This document shows positions 32,796 to 43,910 of a DNA stretch of 64,000 bases, piece by piece (within the stretch, counting starts at the first letter, position 1; the number at the start of each line of letters is the position of its first letter). The notes under the pieces are model-generated. The model was not told the origin of the DNA, made no database searches, and saw only the letters and a list, made by a program, of their open reading frames with translations. The translations under genes and the position numbers were made by a program. Source of the DNA: Onthophagus taurus (lineage: Eukaryota; Arthropoda; Insecta; Coleoptera; Scarabaeidae); NCBI RefSeq assembly GCF_036711975.1, contig NC_091968.1, positions 15,934,001 through 15,998,000 of the forward strand. Reading direction: 5' to 3'.

Positions 32796-33453
32796 TGGAT
32801 TTTGTAAAAATTTTATTTTTTATTAAGTTCTTTTTTTAACAATTCTATTCTTAAACGCCCGGTTGATGACAACTTTCATGACAGATCATGACAACTTTGT
32901 GAAGTTCTGCGCATGTGCGTATATCAACCCTCCGGTCAAACTCGACTTTTACCTACGGTTGGGATAACTTCCCTTTAACCGGAACTTTATTACTCAACCG
33001 TAGGTCGTACAACGCAAACTAACGGTTAACCGGAGGTTGACAGTGAACCTACTGTCAACCGTACATTGTAAAACCGGCCCTTAATGATTCAACTGTTTTG
33101 TATCCTCGGTTATCTTCTTTTATTATTCCAAGCTTAATGATAAACTAGTAGTTGCTGAATAATTCACAAGTAATTTCGACCTACGATAAATATTTAACGT
33201 CAGACCCGGCGCAACCAAACTTGATCGTCCTTATGAAACTATTGAAAGTTGTTCATCCGTGCGCGCGCAGTAATATTTTGCGCCTAACCTAACCTAACAA
33301 GTTTTAGTTTACCAGTTTCAGTGTTATCAATGCATTATTTTACTAAATTTGTGTGCATGGCATTCTAACGTTCTGAACGCGCTAAATAAACAACCAGGTA
33401 AGTACCAATATGTTACAATACATAACGAAAAGCACAGGGCCCATTTTATAGGT

Positions 33454-35214
33454 ATGAATACATACGAGAAGGAGCAAGAACGGCTGTTGCGTCTCTGGGC
33501 AGAAGACATTGAAGATGAAAAGACTGAACTACCCGACGATGACGAAGAAGACAACGAAGAAGATGTTGTTGAAGAAAGGGGCGACTCCAATAGCGAAGAA
33601 GAGGGCGATAGTAACGACGAACATGTAGATGGAGAATCAAGCCTACAACCGTTTTTTATGGGGAAAGATGGCGTTACGAAATGGAATAAGCAACCTTACG
33701 CCCAAAGGGTACGTAAATCAAAATCAAATATTTTACGTGAACTACCTGGAGTAAAAGGAGTTGCAAAATCTGCACTAACACCATTTCAATGTTGGCAACT
33801 GTTTTTTGATGATTCTATGCTAACCAGTATTGTAGAAAATACTAATAAATCTATAGAGTCCATATCCAATAATTACGGAAGATCTAGAGATGCCTAGTAC
33901 ACTAACTTAGTTGAAATGAAAGCTCTGATAGGATTGATATACTTAGCAGGTATTCATAAAAGCAGTAGAATGAATACAGAAGACTTATGGAATCGAGATG
34001 GAACAGGAATCGACATGTTTTGGATGACAATGTCACTGCAACGTTTTCGGTTTCTTTTACGAGTAATTCGAACCGATGACAAAAATACAAGGGAAGAACG
34101 TAAACAGTACGATAAATTGGCTCCTATTCGAGAAATTTTTGATTCATTTGTAAAAAATTGTCAACAACACTATACAATATCCGAATTTACCACAGTTGAT
34201 GAAAAGCTGGAAGCATTTAGAGGACGTTGTGGCTTTAGACAGTATATACCATCGAAGCCAAGTAAATATGGTATAAAAATTTTCGCTTTAGCAGATGCAA
34301 AAACGTACTATACTTTCAACCAAGAAGTATATGTTGGTCAACAACCTCCGGGGCCTTACCAAGTGCCTAATGACCCAAAAAATGTAGTATTACGTTTGAT
34401 TGAACCAATTTCTAAAACAGGCAGGAATGTTACAACCGATAATTGGTTCACCAGTTATCCGTTAGTTGAGGACTTGTGGCAAAATCACAATCTAACACTT
34501 GTGGGTACCATAAGGAAAAACAAAAAAGAACTACCTCTTGATTTTGTGAACACAAAAGAACGTCCAGCATTCTCTAGCATGTTTGCTTTTCAAAAAAATA
34601 AGACAATCGTGTCTTACATTCCACGTAAACGAAAAAATGTCAACCTCATTTCTAGCATGCATTATGACGATGACATAGATAGCGATACAGGGACAAAAAA
34701 TAAGCCGGCAATTATTTCGTTTTATAATAAAACAAAATCCGGTGTTGACAAAGTTGACGAACTGTCTGCCAATTACAACTGCGCTCGAAACACAAAGCGA
34801 TGGCCAATGGTTGTGTTGTACTCACTTTTGAATACAGCAGGTATAAACTCCCACATAATATTCTGTGCAAATAATCCTGCTGTAGATTTGATCAGACGAA
34901 AATATTTGCTACATCTAGCACGCGACCTTACCAGTGAACATCAAAAATACAGGGCGACATTGAAAAATTTGCCCCGTGCTGTTCGGCAATACCGACAAGA
35001 TGCTACTGGAATTCAACAAGATCGACGTGAATGCCCCGTAAGCGGAAAACGGAAACGCTGTGAGGAGTGTGTTGGTTCCGATAGTAAAACAAGCTACTTT
35101 TGTAGCGAATGTTTCAAGTATTTATGCCTCAAACACACATGCATTCGTTGCAACACCTGTACCAACAAAAATACTGCCGCTGACAATAAAAACTCTGATT
35201 ATGATACAGATTAA
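33454..35214 (+). pseudogene. piggyBac transposase with one in-frame stop
   Basis: The start MNTYEKEQERLLRLWAEDIE at 33454 is followed by a long acidic linker and the DDE_Tnp_1_7 domain. The catalytic D residues are visible in TVDEKLEAFRG, TTDNWFTSYP and KSGVDKVDEL. The C-terminal Cys-rich zinc domain (CEECVGSDSKTSYFC... CLKHTCIRCNTC) is complete. Total length is about 587 codons, normal for the family. The single defect is a TAG at 33895-33897 (after SRDA); the same frame continues immediately after it. TTATAG just upstream of the start could be a splice acceptor. It moves DNA precisely between TTAA sites without footprints. Confidence 0.9.
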
Positions 35215-35423
35215 TTTATTATCAAGTTTTTTATATAAAAATTATTTGTAATCAATAAATTTTTTATTTATGTGTATAATTATTTATAGCTGCATTATTC
35301 AACAATATTCAAACCATAAAAAGATATCCTACTTTTAAAATTCTGTAAATACGAGTATTGGGTCTACTAGACCCAGCGCGACCACATTTTCGTATAACTA
35401 ACGCGCGACTACCGTCGGGTTAA

Positions 35424-35800
35424 AAATATTCTGTAATTTTTGAAAAACATTAAGTATTAAAGTGAAAATTGGTATATATTGCCTTAGTGGATGTTGTCAA
35501 GAAAGCTGAGATATTTTGGGCAACCCATGAAAAGACACCACAGTTTTTTCGATTATCTCAGAAACCATAAAAGTGGACTTACCTCTTTCTTGCAGCAAGG
35601 TCTTCAATTGAAGAATAGACATGTCGCTTAAAAGTCAACAATTTTTTTTTACCGGTGTGAAATCGATCAAATAATCCGTTAAAAATAAAAAGAAAGTGCG
35701 GAAAAGTGAAAAACATACCATATAAATTTCAAACTCATTAGTTTGAAATTTCGATGTGAGGTCATCAACCATGCTCTAACCGTATATTTACGCAACACCA
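35424..35800. other. No gene seen; end of copy B and spacer
   Basis: The first part (to 35609) is the 3' noncoding end of the DUF7869-like transposon; the rest is AT-rich sequence with no recognised feature. Confidence 0.5.
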
Positions 35801-35809
35801 CTGCTAAGG

Positions 35810-35935
35810 TAAAACTGCATTATACGGTGATGAAACTGAAATGGGGTGGGGGTACCCAGCAGTTGTGTCTGTGTGTGTGTGTCGCGTGTGTGTGTGCAAA
35901 ACAGACGTTTAATACAGCTATTGCCCACTAGAGGT
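35810..35935 (-). repeat. Inverted-repeat arm, left (GTGT-rich)
   Basis: The reverse complement matches 38283-38405 over about 60 well-conserved bases (from CAGACACAAC to GTATAATGCA). The GTGTGT microsatellite near 35870-35903 is part of it. The pair brackets the first Merlin fragment. Confidence 0.6.
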
Positions 35936-36540
35936 TTACTAAATAGATTTTTAATAAAAACAAGATTTGTGTATAAGAACGGTGGGCAAATGCAGCTCGA
36001 CGAACCGCATGCGGCTCTTTGAATAATTATTTGTGGCTCTCGATAAATGTACCGAGTTCCTTTTTTAATTTTTTTTTAGTTCCCTTTTTAAACTTGCATA
36101 CCTTTTTAATACGTATTGAATACGGCTCGCGAAAAATTTCTAATTTTGAAAAATGGCTCTGATTATCAAGGAGCTTACTACCCCTGGACTATAATGTAAT
36201 TACAATAAATACATACAGCAAAAATGGAATAAACAAATAAAAACAATATAATTTTTGTTTTATTTATTTACCCGTGTTTAATCTACTTTTAAAATATAAT
36301 ATATTGTTATATTTAAGTAAAGATGTGTATTTCCTAATTAATTGTGGGTGAATCCCCTAAAAATAAAAACATCCAATAAGACTATTTCATAGTGCTGTAA
36401 AGACCGTTCTCTCCAGTGTTCTTAGTTTATGAACTGATTTTAGTATTATTGTAAGTATTGTTTTATTCGTTTTTTTTAATAACTGCATTCCTTTTTTTAT
36501 TTTATTAGTGTTTATTAAGTTTTTTTGTGTTACGTTTAGT

Positions 36541-37925
36541 TTTTAGTGTTACGTTTAGTTTTTAGTGTTAGTATTATTTTTTAGTATATATAAATTTTAG
36601 GTAAGTTTAACATACCATCAAATCTAAAAGTTTTTATATTGAATATGTGTATATGTTTATAACTAGTACAACAATGGCAAATCGAGCGCCGACAACAATC
36701 GTTAGCAGAGACGTATTCAGCACGTGATTTGTACTGCAATTTTATTTCAACCATTGACGACACTATTCGTTTTTTGGCAACACGGCGACTTTTATCAAAT
36801 TCGAAAGAATGTGATAATTGCCACATTGCTATGTCGCTGACAAGGAGAGCATCCATCAGCGATGGAAAGCAGTGGACCTGCAAGGAATGCAGAAAAAACG
36901 TGTCAATACGAGCCGGCTCATTCTTTCAGAATAGCAAGCTGAAATTGACACAAATTTTGGACATTGTATATGGATGGGCGAGGGAGCACCCGCAGAATGA
37001 GGCGGCACGTGACGCCAAATTGGGAGAAGGATCCACCCACACCATAGTCGATTGGTACAACTTTTGTCGGGACATAACCGAACAGCACCTTGTCGACAAT
37101 CCTACCCAAGTAGGAGGATTCGATGAGAACACGCTGTTGTCCAAAACGGTGGAAATTGATGAATCGAAATTTTTCCATCGTAAATACCACCGTGGACAAT
37201 GGCGTGAAGGCCACTGGGTTTTTGGGGGTATTGAACGGGGTAGTGGCAACTGCTTTCTGGTGGAGGTGCCGGATAGAACGGAGAATACCCTAATCCCAAT
37301 TATTGAAAGGTACATATATACATATTATGTACAGAGTCTGCCAAACTAAACGCCCCATTGTTTTTATACAAAGAGGTAAAATAAAAAAATAATATTTAAT
37401 GTAAAGGATTTGTTTTTGAAAAATTAAACAATTACGTATAAACGGTGGAGCATTGAGTTTAGATGACCCTATATAAATTATATCGGGTAAGCCGTTCCCA
37501 CTGGGAAATAGGTGGTTAACATAGGAAAACAATTTTTAGTTAATACTTGCTCCCCACATCATTTAATCCAAAATAAAGTTTACAGACTTAAATTTGAGTT
37601 GAATATGCTTATTTTAGATTATCATTAATTACTCCGATTAAATAAATTCATTCGATCTGATAAATTCGGATTTATCGTTAAGAATTTATCAAACGGGAGT
37701 ATAAAATAAGCGTATATGCGACTTAAATGTAATTGTGTAAACTTTATTTTGGATTTAATGAAGTGTGGAGCAAGTATTAACTAAAAATTGTTTTCCCAAA
37801 TTAACCGCCTATTTTCCAGTGGAAAACGAATACTTGAAAATTAAATGAATATGTTTTTTTTTAGATATGTGCTCCCAGGTACAATTATTATTTCCGACGG
37901 GTGGAGGGCGTACAGAAATATTAAC
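36541..37925 (+). pseudogene. Merlin (IS1016/IS1595-like) transposase, 3'-truncated (copy 1)
   Basis: From about 36735 the product gives FISTIDDTIRFLATRRLLS, a zinc-ribbon (CDNCHIAM... CKECRKNV), and the DDE_Tnp_IS1595 core: D in TVEIDESKFFHRKYHRGQW, then HWVFGGIERGSG. The exon ends at a GTACAT donor (37310) after PIIE. The next exon starts at 37865 after TTTTTTTAG and supplies RYVLPGTIIISDGWRAY, with the second catalytic D, in the right phase. The catalytic E region is missing after 37925. Merlin elements are cut-and-paste transposons with short TIRs. The 5' start is not certain. Confidence 0.8.
37500..37836. repeat. Palindromic MITE in the Merlin intron
   Basis: Two arms of about 130 bases are inverted around 37665. 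AAAACAATTTTTAGTTAATA on the left has its reverse complement near 37775-37795, and ATCCAAAATAAAGTTTACA pairs with TGTAAACTTTATTTTGGAT. No coding potential. It lies fully between the intron donor and acceptor. Confidence 0.8.
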
Positions 37926-38282
37926 CAATTTTCTATTTCCTATCATTTTTGTTTCATTTTGCAGATAAACTATAGTAAAAAGACTAGCGCATAGTGGAAT
38001 GCAGATATATTCAACACGAAAAAACATTTTCTTTAATTTTTAAACAATAAAAAACAAATGTTTTACAGTGGCAACTCGTCAGAGGAGGTATTTATCATTT
38101 TGAAGTACTCTTTCTTAACTTTAATTTATTGTTATATACTTTATAGTTATAGTACGTGAAAAATTTTTTTTAATATTTAATTTATCCTCCGCTTTTGAAA
38201 GCCCCGCGAGCCGCCGCTGATTTAAAAGTTAAAATTTAAGAAAAACATGTATTTTTCAATTCCGCTTCATAATTATGCCATC

Positions 38283-38405
38283 TAGTGGCCACAAGCTCAA
38301 CTAATGGTAGAGCGATGTCTATTTTGTGCGGACACACGCACACAGACACAACCGCTGAGTTCCCCCACCCCATGTCAGTTTCATCACCGTATAATGCAGG
38401 ATAAC
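38283..38405 (+). repeat. Inverted-repeat arm, right
   Basis: This is the partner of 35810-35935 on the other strand. Shared blocks include CCCCCACCCCAT and CAGTTTCATCACCGTATAAT. Confidence 0.6.
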
Positions 38406-40479
38406 CGCTTTTATATCATAAATTTTAGTATAGATTGTTTTTGTGCTACTCAATTGTCCCTTATAATTTATTTGAGTCACAATGGCTAATATAGTGAAGG
38501 CATCATCTTCCCTCTTCAGATGCTGTTTGCCATTCGGATAGTGTAGATTTGAGCGGTACATCAGATAATGTTGAAACAACAGGAGTTTCAAAAGAAAATT
38601 TAGACCCACGTGATAATGTTAAAATTCATCGTAATATACAATCGAAATTGTCAAAGTTAAGATCACAGCTGAAAAGCGCTAAAGCTGATGTGAGCTTTGT
38701 TAGGAAACTATATGACGAGGGCCGATTTGAGTTCATCGAATCTACTTTGAATTCTGTAACAAAGGAATTTATTAATTCTCAATCACGCAATTCTAGTAGA
38801 GCTCCGTCAGGTAAAAGGTGGACTATGGAAGATAAAGCATTTGCTTTATCTATCTACAAAAGAAGCCCACGATTATATCGTTATCTACAAGCTCATTTTG
38901 AATTACCATCAATAAGACTTTTAAAAGGCCTGTTGCCCAACATGTCTTTTCGTACCGGTATAAATCCAAATGTTATGGATTATCTTAAACGTCAGGTTAG
39001 GAACATGAATGATGTTGACAAGTATTGCACCCTCATTTTCGACGAAGTTCAACTTAGTAGTGGGCTTCATTATGAGGCTCATGAACAAAGAATTTCGGGA
39101 TTCGAAAATCTGGGTGAACTCGGAACCAATAACAAAATGGCAAATCATGCATTGGTTTTCATGGTCAGAGGGGTTCAAAAAAATTATAAGCAAGTTGTTG
39201 CTTATTATTTTGTTCAAAATACAATAGCAGCTACTTCCCTAAAGCAATTAATTGTAAAAATAATTAGTAATTTGCAAGCAATTGGGCTGAAGGTGGTCGC
39301 AACTGTTTGTGATCAGGGGTCTACTAATGTGGCTGCATGTAAATTACTTTGTGGTAACGACGATTATGTGTTTGAAGTAAACGGAGAAAAAATATGTACA
39401 ATCTATGACGTGCCACATTTACTAAAGAATACACGAAATGCGTTGTTGCGATATGATATTGCGTATGAAAGCAATAAGCGCGCAAAGTTTGTACATATGC
39501 AGTCTGCCTTCAATTTAGATCAGCAGCGTAGAACCTACAAACAGTTGCCAAAACTAAAATCAGAGTATTTCAATTTTGATAATAGTTATATTAAAATGAA
39601 GGTGAAAGTGGCTGCTGCTCAGTTGAGTCACACAGTTACTGCATCAATAGAAACATTTCATGTAACTAAAGATTTACCTGCTGAATCTTTAGCTACTGCC
39701 GAATTTGTTCATTTGATGGATCAATTGTTTGATTCGCTGAATGGGTGGGTTCGATATCCAAAAAATGGTAAAGAGTTTCGGTGCGCGTTATCAAAAGATT
39801 CCCCACATTTACAGTTCTGGTCCAATTTGTTACCTAAAATCACCAAATGGCAAATGATTGATCGGAACGGTAGGGACTGTACAAAGTCAGTTAGATTTCT
39901 TAAAGGTTGGCAGACTACCATACGATCAGTTATTTTCCTTTGGAATCATTTAAGTGAAAAAGGCGTCTCGTTTCTTTCTTTAAGATCACTGAATCAAGAT
40001 CCGCTGGAAAATTTATTTTGTCAAGTACGCCAACATGGCTTTTTTAACACTAATCCTACATGTCATCAATTTGTAGTTGCCTTAAAGACTCTTGTCGTTA
40101 ACAACTTTTCTGTACCCTTAAGTAGGGGACGGAATTGTCAAGACGATTATTGTGAGTCTTTGGGGAACCTACAAGATTTGTTAGTACATTTTCCAGAGGA
40201 TTTTCATTCTAGTGATAAAATGGATTCAAATCCTGTTTTCTCAGATATCGAACTAAACCCAAGTATGGAAGATAATCAAGCAACGGCTTATGTGGCTAGT
40301 TATTTTCTGAAAAATATACATATTCCGGACTGTGATACGTGCCGAGAAAATTTATATTCTGCAGAATGTAACGAGAATCATTTGTTTACTTCTTTCAAGG
40401 AGTATAACAATGAGACACATTTAAATTATGCAAGTGACGGGCTTATTAAGATGGTTGATGCAGTCCATGAAAGAATGTA

Positions 40480-42957
40480 CAGTAGGGCCCCGACATTCAC
40501 GACTTCAGCATTCGCGGTTTCGTGTATTCGCGTTTTAAACTTTGCTACCTTTTTCAACATTCGCGTTTCGATTATTCGCGAATATGTACGCACTTTTTTC
40601 TTTATTCAAACGGTGCGCCTGCTGTACAAGCAACCAGCTTCCTATCACGCACATTTGACAATTTGTTTTGTTACGGTTTACGGGGATTCCCTTAATTTCG
40701 ATCGATTTTAGTGTTTAGGTTATGTGTTTATTTCTGTGATATTTACTTGACTCAGGTTAGTATTTCTTTATTTTTTTTTACTCTATAATTTCTTATATCC
40801 GATTAATCTTATAAACTTTTAGAAACTATTATTCTATTCAACATGGCTACAAAACGACCAGCGAACGAAATAAACTTAATTGCCAAACGCGCAAAGTCAG
40901 TTATGACATTAGAAAAAAAGATTCAAGTTCTTGATATGCTGCGAGAAGGGAAAAAAGCTACCGAAGTGGGCCGTATCTTTAGTGTAAATGAATCAACGAT
41001 AAGATCTATAAAGAAAAAAGAAAATGAAATCAGGAATAGCGTAAAAAGTGGCATCTGTTCATCATTAAAAGTAACATCACAAATTCGTGATATGAATATT
41101 GAGAAAATGGAGAAGTCTCTTTATATTTGGATTGAAGATAACGGCCGCAGAAATATACCATTAACCAGAGCTAGATTAATGGATAAAGCCAAGGATCTTT
41201 ATTGTCATTTTTCGGGTGATATAAATTATATTGAAGATGACTCTAAATTTAAAGCGAGCAGAGGATGGTTCGAAAGATTTAAATCTCGATTTAATCTTCA
41301 TAACGTTAAGTTATGTGGAGAATCAGCTTCAGCTGATCATCAACAAGCTGCAAAATTTCCTGATGAAATAAGAAAATTAATAGAAGAAAAAGGTTATTGC
41401 CCTGAACAAATCTTTAATGCGGATGAAACCGGACTTTATTGGAAACAGATGCCAACACGAACATACATTTCAAAAAATGAAAAGACTGCTGCTGGATTTA
41501 AATCAGCTAAGGATAGAGTCACACTTTTATTGTGTGCAAATTCAAGTGGAGACTTTATTACAAAGCCAATGTTGGTATACCGGGCAGCTAATCCACGTGC
41601 TTTAAAGAACAAGGACAAAGATGCTCTTCCTGTGTATTGGCGAGCTAATGCAAAAGCTTGGATGACTTCTCATATATTTGTTGAATGGTATAAAGAGTGT
41701 TTCGTTAAAGAAGTGGAACGTTATCTAAAATCTAAAAATTTATCATTCCGTGTTTTATTGATATTGGATAACGCAACATCTCATCCAGTTGATGTTCTCA
41801 AGTTAGGTCATCCATGTGTGGAAGTAGTATTTCTTCCTCCAAATACAACGTCCTTGTTATAACCTTTAGACCAAGGTGTTATAAAGGCTTTCAAAAGTCA
41901 TTACATCAGGCACGCGTTTGGATTTGTACACGAGAAATTAGAAAACGACAGTTCCCTTCCAATAAAAGACGTGTGGAAACTATACAATATTGAACATGCT
42001 ATTATTAATATAAAATGTGCTTTAAATGACATTAAAATATCGACTGTCAGTAATTCATGGAAAAAATTGTTAAAAAAAGACACCGAAAAATCTTCTGAAG
42101 TTGATGAGGCAATAGACAAAGCTGTGCTCTCTGCACGGTTGCTACCAGGAGACGATTTTCAAAAGGTGGTAGCAGCTGATATAGAATCTCTTGTCAATGA
42201 AGAAAACGAAGAGTTATCCAATGCGGATTTAGAAGCACTCCTGATAGAGAGTGAATCAGGATCGGATGAAGATGAGGTTATTTCTCCTTGTAATAAATTA
42301 TCGTTGAAAGAACTTAATTCTTTTATACAAGAAGCAAATCATCTTGCTGAAAAGATCGTAGAAATGGATCCCGTAATGGAACGTAGCATAAAATTTAAAA
42401 ATGGGTTAAATACTCTTCTTGCTTCTTACAAAGAGCTTCAAAAGGATATGCAAAATAAAGCTGTACAACCTACCATACATTCATTTTTCAAACCATCGTG
42501 TTCTAAATCAGTGCCTGAACATGTTGATGAAAGGTTAAGTTAATTTTTATTTGTTTTTTTTTCTTAGTTTATTTCTTTGATATTTATTTTTGAGTTTATT
42601 TTTATTTGTCCGAGTTTATTTTTTTAACTTTAAATGATTATTTTACTGTACATATTATATTTGAATACAAATATTGTTGCAGAAAATTTAGTCGTTTTAT
42701 TTTGAAATATTGTGTGTGTTTTATTTAACATAACTAATTTTATTAATTTTAAAAATCATACTTATTCAAATTTTTAATTTTGTTACTATTTTTAAATAAA
42801 ACATCTCTCCATTTGATTTATTTCGTCTTCGTTTTACTTTTTAAAATGGCACAGAAGCAGTTTCTCTTTTATAAGATCGAGTGCTTCAACATTCGCGGAT
42901 TCAACATTCGCGACGTATTTTCAGAACCTAACCCTCGCGAATGTTGAGGCCTTACTG
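40480..42957 (+). mobile_element. pogo/Tigger element
   Basis: CAGTAGGGCCCCGACATTC starts at 40480 and ends with GAATGTTGAGGCCTTACTG-type sequence at 42957. TA flanks both sides (40478-40479 and 42958-42959). Both ends have repeated ATTCGCG motifs (TTCGCG at 40510, 40525, 40560, 40575 and 42890-42940). The length (2.48 kb) is typical of Tigger elements. Confidence 0.94.
40843..42543 (+). pseudogene. pogo/Tigger transposase with one nonsense codon
   Basis: The product starts MATKRPANEINLIAKRAKSV. It has a CENP-B-type psq helix-turn-helix (TLEKKIQVLDMLREGKKATE), a second DNA-binding domain (SRGWFERFKSRFNL) and a DDE_1 core: D in FNADETGLYW, D in LILDNATSHP, D in PLDQGVIKAF. One codon is a stop: TAA at 41860-41862 where relatives have Gln (CAA), three codons before the third catalytic D. 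The same frame continues to 42543 with an acidic tail and PTIHSFFKP, which resembles a PCNA-interacting (PIP-like) motif seen in Tigger proteins. Total would be 566 codons. Confidence 0.93.
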
Positions 42958-43205
42958 TATCAATTTCTTGATAAGTATGGTCACTTAAGCCCAATTGAGA
43001 GCACATTTAAAAATTCTAATGTAGACTTCTTTAATTCTTATCAATTTTGTCAAATTCATGATATTAAATGTTTGATTATGGATAAATGTATTCGTTTAAA
43101 TGTATATAAATATTTAAAAGATAAGAATATTAACGAAGTCAACAAGAGAAAGTTTAAAGAAAAAAGCATTAAGAATGTTCCTAACAGTTTATTTTGTTTT
43201 ATGTG

Positions 43206-43750
43206 AGCATGGGTGCAATATACATGGAAGAACAATACAAGATTTATTTTTACCAAGAAGTATTATTTTATCAAAGATGGTTGTTAAGTTTTTTTTTATA
43301 TTTTGTTTAAAATGATTTTTAAGTTTTTGTTGTATTATATTGTATTTATATTTGTTTATTTATTCATATATTTTTTATTCATATATTTAATATAAATTTT
43401 AAATTCCCAACATAACGTGTTTTGTGTTATTATTTCTCAATACATAAAAACTACAACATGAAATAAATTGAATTTTTATTTCTAAAGCCAACTAAAAAAT
43501 GCCAAATATTTTAAAATGGCACTTTTTGGTGGTTTTTGAAATAAAGAATTCAATTTAGGAAAATAGAGAAGTGAAAGGAAAGTATATAGAAATCAAATTT
43601 CCCGCGTGTGTGCCATACGAATCTGGAGGGGGTAGTGTTGCTCTTATTTTAACACAGAGTGCGCACTTCTCTATACTACTGTTCTGTGGGGCGATGTAAA
43701 TAGCGCGTTCTAACCTAACCTCAACTGTTGTTTATTTCTGTGCCAACAAA
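43206..43750. other. No gene seen; P-element 3' noncoding region and spacer
   Basis: AT-rich sequence follows the P transposase stop. The terminal repeat of the P element could not be fixed. Confidence 0.4.
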
Positions 43751-43910
43751 ATGAGTGAATTCGATGGAAAATTAATTAAAATTGTTGAGAACTACCGATA
43801 TATTTACGATAAAAAATGTTCTGAACATAAAGATAACATATTGGTAGAAAATGACAACACAAAAACTAGTAATATTTTGTTTCTTGAGGTTGCGATTCTG
43901 TAAATCTTAA
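43751..43910 (+). pseudogene. MADF-domain fragment
   Basis: MSEFDGKLIKIVENYRYIYD is the beginning of a MADF domain and parallels exon 1 of the Harbinger accessory gene at 2612. The sequence AACCTAACCTCAACTG lies just upstream. No further exon is recognised, so this is either a Harbinger relic or a first exon cut off from its gene. Confidence 0.5.

Larger units (their letters stand above)
32229..33084. mobile_element. GGGCCGGTTTTA MITE nested in the piggyBac
   Basis: AAGGGCCGGTTTTA near 32229 and TAAAACCGGCCCTT ending near 33084 are inverted repeats. Both flanking regions are rich in CCGGTT/AACCGG motifs (ACCTCCGGTT and relatives). The centre carries a Penelope-like palindrome (32560-32790). 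No coding region is seen. TA flanks both ends, but the duplication length is unclear. Confidence 0.7.
32164..35419. mobile_element. piggyBac element, nearly intact
   Basis: CCCGTCAGTAGTCGCG starts at 32164 and its counterpart CGCGACTACCGTCGGG ends at 35419, next to TTAA (35420-35423). The left flank is TTTA, a one-base decay of TTAA. The 15-bp palindrome GGGTCTACTAGACCC lies near both ends (32183 and 35360), as an internal repeat. It interrupts copy B of the DUF7869-like transposon and contains a MITE in its 5' untranslated part. Confidence 0.88.
27458..35609. mobile_element. DNA transposon with a DUF7869-like protein, copy B
   Basis: AATTGAAGACCTTGCTGCAA at 27458 and its reverse complement ending at 35609 share about 36 identical bases (through AAGAAAGAGGTAAGTCCA). 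Related motifs, GCAAGAAAG and GTAAGTCC in both orientations, recur at 27550, 27605, 27640-27670 and 32130-32147. The first eight bases equal those of copy A (12291-14804). The interval holds a mariner, the DUF7869-like gene, a SINE and a piggyBac; without these it would be about 2.8 kb. No convincing TSD could be fixed. Confidence 0.72.
38540..43205 (+). pseudogene. P-element transposase (copy 2), split by Tigger
   Basis: A long clean frame (38549-40479) gives a coiled-coil (KLSKLRSQLKSAKADVSF), KRWTMEDKAFALSIYKRSPR, LIFDEVQLSSGLHYEA, and VVATVCDQGSTNVAAC. These are the RNase H-fold pieces of P transposases with the GTP-binding insertion, followed by NQDPLENLFCQVRQHG and CDTCRENL. The frame runs into the Tigger element after HERM. 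It resumes at 42958 with YQFLDKYGHLSPIESTFKNS and ends after FCFM at about 43205. Removing Tigger and one TA gives an uninterrupted join. No THAP exon was found upstream. Apart from the insertion the copy looks well preserved, unlike copy 1. Confidence 0.9.

Noticed and set aside
36918-37315. Minus-strand open frames of about 100-130 codons
   Set aside because: They are antisense to the Merlin zinc-ribbon and catalytic domain, which has clear family motifs on the plus strand.
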